Shown here in pieces: positions 8,207-12,199 of a DNA stretch of 12,199 nt. A program made the position numbers and the translations under genes. The DNA is from Flavobacteriales bacterium (lineage in GTDB: Bacteria > Bacteroidota > Bacteroidia > Flavobacteriales_F > PHOS-HE28), in NCBI GenBank assembly GCA_016713865.1, contig JADJOG010000018.1:1-12199 (forward strand), written 5' to 3'. Position 1 is the stretch's first letter, and every line of letters begins with the position of its first letter. The notes beneath the pieces were generated by a model. It searched no databases and was not told the DNA's origin. It was given only the letters and a program-made list of their open reading frames with translations.

Positions 8207-9094
8207 ATGGAACTCGTCATCTCCGGCCTGAGCAAGACCTACGCGAACGGCGTGAAGGCTTTGGATAACGTGAGCCTCACCATCCCCACGGGCATGTTCG
8301 GGCTGTTGGGGCCCAACGGAGCAGGCAAGAGCACACTCATGCGCATACTCGCCACGTTGCAGGAAGCGGACAGCGGCAGAGCGATGCTCGGCGATATCGA
8401 TGCTGAAGCAGCAGCAGGAGGTGCGCAAGGTGCTGGGCTACCTGCCGCAGGAGTTCGGGGTGTATCCGCGTGTGAGCGCCTACGAAATGCTCGATCATAT
8501 CGCCCTGCTGAAAGGCGTGGTGAATAGTCGGGAACGAAAGGAACTGGTTGAAGCATTGCTGAACAGGGTGAACCTATGGGAGCACCGCAACCGGCGTATC
8601 GCAGGCTTCAGCGGCGGCATGAAGCAACGATTCGGTATCGCGCAATCGCTGATCGGCGAGCCCAAGCTCATCATTGTGGATGAACCAACGGCGGGCCTGA
8701 TCCCGGCGAGCGCAACCGTTTCTACAACCTGCTCACGGAGATCGGCGAGAACGTCGTGGGTGATCTCTCAGCACGCACATCGTGCAAGATGTGCTGGAGC
8801 TGTGCGGGAACATGGCGATCATCAACAAGGGCGTCTTGCTCTTCGCCGGAGCGCCGAACGATGCGTTGGCATCCATGCGTGGCAAAGTGTGTGGGAAAGG
8901 CGATCAGCAAGCATGAGTTGGAGCAATACGCCAACAGCCATGCCCTGATCAGCAACAAACTCGTTGCTGGCCGACCGATCATTCACGTGTTGAGCGCCGG
9001 CGATCCAGGCAATGGATTCGTGAGCACGGAGCCGAGCTTGGAGGATGTGTTCTTCGGCGCAATTCACGCGAACCAAGCTCACGTCGCGGGATGA
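8207..9094 (+). CDS. ABC transporter ATP-binding protein (several apparent frameshifts)
   Basis: This is the cytoplasmic ATPase of an ABC-2 type transporter; the next gene is its permease. Visible motifs are MELVISGLSKTYANGVKALD at the start, Walker A GPNGAGKST at residues 35-43, the Q-loop in GYLPQEFGVYPRVSAYEML, the signature FSGGMKQRFGIAQSLIGEP, Walker B LIIVDEPTAGL, and after shifts HIVQDVLELCGNMAIINKG with the H-loop His. It ends EPSLEDVFFGAIHANQAHVAG, the usual C-terminal EDVFF pattern of this subfamily. Frames change near 8398, 8700 (a lost G turns the D-loop GLDP into GLIP), 8760 and 8882. About 295 codons is normal. The start is ATG 8207 without a clear Shine-Dalgarno. The stop TGA overlaps the ATG of the permease by 4 nt, so the two are probably translationally coupled. 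The substrate is unknown. Confidence 0.9.
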
Positions 9095-12000
9095 TCCTTC
9101 GCCTCATCTTCTTTGAACTGCGGTTCTGGTTCCGCCAGCCGCTGCTTTGGGTATTCCTCGGGCTTGCGTTCGCCTTCGCATGCGCGCTGGCTGTGTTCGA
9201 GAGCGAAGGTGTGGGCAGCCCAGGGATGGTGCATGTGAACTCGCCACGTCATGTATTCGAGCTGTACGCCAACCTGGCCTTCCTCTGGCTGCCCATGGTC
9301 ACGGCATTCGTGAACGCGACGGCAATTCGGGACTTCGCTCATCGCACGTCGGACATCGTGTTCAGCACGGTGGTCACACGTCGGCAATATCTGCTCGGTC
9401 GCTTTCTCGGTAGCACGTTGGTGGCGCTCATCCCCACGATGGGTATTTCGGCGGGATTGGTTGCGGGCAGTTGGATCCCGTACGGAGATGCCATTCGCTT
9501 CGGGCCGAACAACTGGGTGGTACACGCGCAGGCATTCCTGTGGTTCGCGGTGAGCAGTATCGCCTTCCAGAGCGCGGTGATGTTCGCGGTTGCCACCTTC
9601 GTGCGTTCCTCAGCGGCGGCGTTCGTCACCTCCATCGCATTGGTGGTGCTCAATGTGATGGCGACGGCTTACGCCACCGAGGTGGATAATACATGGCTCG
9701 CTTCGTTGCTCGATCGCTTTCGGTGTGAAGGCTTTGGACGAGGTGACACGCTATTGAGCGTGCACGACAGCAACACGTCTCTGTTGCCAGTTGTCGGGGC
9801 ATTGACCGTGAATCGCTTGCTCTGGCTGGCCATTGGGGCAATCGTTTTCGTATTGGGGTATTGGCGGTTCTCGTTCACTGAACGCAGGTCCAGCGCTCGA
9901 CCTGTTGCCGATGGGCAGGATGGTGGGCGGATGAATACCGAGCTTCCGGTCGTCAGTCTTTCGCACGCAGGTTCTTCGCGTTGGAGGCGTTTCGGCCGAC
10001 TGATGCGATCGGATCTCGGGAGCATCTACCGATCCGGTGTTCTGGATCATTGTCGGGCTGGGTCTGCTCATGTGCGCGGTCGCATTAGCGAAGTGAACCA
10101 GGCATTCGGGAATCGCTCGTGGCCGGTCACCTGGCAATGTCACGGAGTTGTTGCGGGGCTTGTCCATGCTCTTCATCGTAGTGATCATCACCTACTACAG
10201 TGGTGAGTGTACTGGCGCGACCGCGACATGGGCCTTGATGGGATCGCGCATGCGCTACCGGTGCGCTCACGCTGGAGGGTGCTGGCGCACTTGACAACCT
10301 TGCTCCTTATCGGCGGCTTCGTGCTCGTGCTGATGTCTTTCGCGGGCATATGCACACAGTTGGCCATGGGATATACACGCCTGCAGCTCTGGCTCTATTT
10401 CGCCTCGTTCATCGGCCAGGACTGGTCGCGTTCGCCTTCTGGTCCTTGCTCGCGCTCGCCATTCAGATGTTGGTGCATCACAAGTACGCGGGCTTCGGGC
10501 TCTTTCATCGTGCTCTTCGCGGTGAACGCGCTCATCTGGCGGTTCCTCAAGGTGGAGTCGAACCTCGTTGTGCTCTATGGTTCGCCAAGGCTGTGGTATT
10601 CTGACACGAACGGCTTGGACCCTTCCTCGCGCCATGGTTGTTCTTCAAGACCTATTGGCTGGCGTTCGCGGGCGTGCTGTTCTTCGCGGCTGCTCTTTTT
10701 CTGGTAAGAGGAGGAGAGAGACGACTTGGCGCTGGCGCGCGCGTATCGCTGGAGGAAGATTGCGTAGGTCATGGCTGGCGGGTGCGGGTCTGCTGGGCAT
10801 CTGGTGCGTGCTCTTGGGTTTCGGTTACTACAACACACGGATCTTGAATGAATCGCACACACGCCAGGACACGGAAGCGCTGCAAGTGGAATACGAGCGC
10901 GCTTACAAGCCGTTGGCGAACACAGCGCTCCCGCACATCTCGGCGGTTGACATCTCCATCGACCTCGAACCCTCGGCACGTGCCATCAGCTACCATGCTG
11001 ATCTGACGCTCACCAACAATGGACCGCGCGCGGTGGATACGCTTTGGTTCGGCCTGCCCGATCGGATGAAGTTGCGATTCGAGATACCAGGGGCGATGGA
11101 TGTCCTGAACGACACGGCGCGATACGTTCGGATGTTCCGCCTCGGAAAGCCATTGGCTCCAGGGGATTCCGTCCGCATCGGTATTGCTTCAGAATGGCAA
11201 CAAAGAGGCTTCGGCAACGATGCGGACTTCCGGAGTTCGTCGAGAACGGCACCTTCATCAACAACAGTGATCTGCTGCCCTCCATCGGTTACCAGACTGA
11301 GGTGGAGCTCACCGATCCGGGTGCGCGCCGCAAGCGCGGATTGCCGCCGAACCGACGCATGGACGCATTGAGCGATCTGCCTGAAGCGCGGCGTTTCTCC
11401 GCAGTGATGCCTACGCCGATCACATCCGGTTCGCCTGCACGATCAGCACCGCCTCCGACCAGGTCGCGATCGCACCGGGAGAGCTCTGGGCGCGAGTGGA
11501 AGGAGGGGCGGTAAACGTTGGTTCCGTTATGAGTGCGCCACGCCGATTTTCAACTTCTGGTCAGTGCTGAGCGCGCGGTACGAGGTTTGAAGGAGGTGGC
11601 CAACGGCGTGACATTGGAAGTGCACCATCATCCGACATGGTGCAAACGCAGCGGATGACGAAGGCCATATACGCGATGCGCATCGGTTATGCATCGACCA
11701 ACTTCTCGCCCTACTCAGCACAATGTGGCGCGCATCATCGAGTTCCTGCGCTACCGCAGCTTCGCTCAATCGTTTCGGCACCTGGCCTTACAGCGAGGCT
11801 ATCGGCTTCATCACCGACCTGCGCGCGATACGGCCCGCATCGATATGGTTTACTACATGCCAGGCTCACGAGGTGGCGCGCACCAATGGTGGGGCCATCA
11901 TGCTGGGTCCGCGGTGACGGGCGCAGCACCATGATGAACGAGAGATGAAGGCGGCAATACACCGCGCTCATGGTGCTGGAGAAGGAGTACGGCTGTCCGG

Positions 12001-12199
12001 CCATGCGGAAGTTCCTCGGGCACGAACGCGACACCTGGCCTACTAGTGGGCGCGGCAAGGAGGGAATCGGTGAAGAGCCGTTGATGAAAGTGGAGAACCA
12101 GCAGCACACTCCACTACAGCAAGGGAAGCGTGGTGATGTATGGCCCAGGTGTACATTGGCGAAGAGCGTGTCAATGCTGCCCGCCGCGCCTTCATCGAC
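9091..12199 (+). CDS. ABC-2 permease fused to M1-family aminopeptidase domain (incomplete; many apparent frameshifts)
   Basis: This is a multi-pass permease followed by a peptidase domain, recognisable as the 'ABC transporter permease/M1 family aminopeptidase' type common in Bacteroidota. The first 310 codons read cleanly with hydrophobic segments near residues 18-36, 60-78, 105-128, 150-195 and 245-263. After shifts come VFWIIVGLGLLMCAVALA, LFIVVIITYYSGE, WRDRDMGLDGIAHALPV, more membrane segments to about 10840, then a periplasmic-looking region (HISAVDISIDLEPSARAISY, TLWFGLPDRMKLRFEIPG). The peptidase part has NSDLLPSIGYQTEVEL, ARIIEFLRYRSFAQSF, PYSEAIGFITDL, the zinc motif HEVAHQWWGH at 11867-11898 (two extra bases inside), a downstream MMNE, LMVLEKEYG, and YSKGSVVMYG. 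Frame changes are frequent after 10030 and very dense after 11200. It overlaps the ATPase stop by 4 nt. The C-terminus is beyond the window. Whether peptidase and transport act on one substrate is not known to me. Confidence 0.85.
11867..11935 (+). other. M1 zinc-binding motif region (HEVAH ... E), split by small indels
   Basis: CAC GAG GTG GCG at 11867-11878 reads HEVA; two extra bases (CG, 11879-11880) follow; then CAC CAA TGG TGG at 11881-11892 reads HQWW. About 18 residues further on, in a frame two bases later, ATG ATG AAC GAG reads MMNE. Together these give the gluzincin HExxH-x18-E pattern (two His and a Glu bind zinc, the first Glu is catalytic). This segment supports the peptidase call despite the broken frame. 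Confidence 0.75.

Overview
The window looks like Bacteroidota DNA, probably a high-GC member of the Flavobacteriales or a relative. The evidence is a secreted protein with a type IX secretion (T9SS) C-terminal sorting domain, a Bacteroidota-style DinB with an SVDEFYVD active site, a TAnnTTTG promoter element before the suf operon, and starts without clear Shine-Dalgarno sequences. Most genes break into two or three reading frames while the encoded family sequence continues across each break. The simplest reading is single-base indel errors in a long-read assembly, densest toward both ends of the window, and not true gene decay.

Layout. (1) Positions 1-4473, minus strand: a SUF iron-sulfur cluster assembly operon transcribed sufA, sufB, sufC, sufD, sufS; sufS runs off the left edge. 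(2) Positions 4474-4816: a divergent intergenic region with the suf promoter, a candidate operator dyad, a structured hairpin element, a palindromic repeat and a 7-bp tandem repeat that runs into the dinB start. (3) Positions 4817-6040, plus strand: an intact dinB (DNA polymerase IV). (4) Positions 6050-8067, minus strand: a secreted beta-propeller, SprB-repeat, T9SS-sorted protein that converges on dinB with a 9-nt gap. (5) Positions 8207-12199, plus strand: an ABC transporter ATPase overlapping by 4 nt a large permease fused to an M1-type zinc aminopeptidase domain, which runs off the right edge.

How the genes fit together. SufB, SufC and SufD form the scaffold and ATPase complex, SufS supplies sulfur from cysteine, and SufA is an A-type carrier that hands clusters on. 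The ATPase and the permease-peptidase form a second, translationally coupled membrane unit. DinB and the propeller protein stand alone.

The least expected content is in the spacers. Every spacer of the suf-dinB half holds small repeated or palindromic DNA: four copies of a GTCGACC-type palindrome, an 8-bp tandem repeat, a 7-bp tandem repeat that includes the dinB start codon and creates a 12-codon upstream ORF, and a 31-nt inverted repeat pair. No CRISPR array, rRNA, tRNA, transposase or defence gene was seen.
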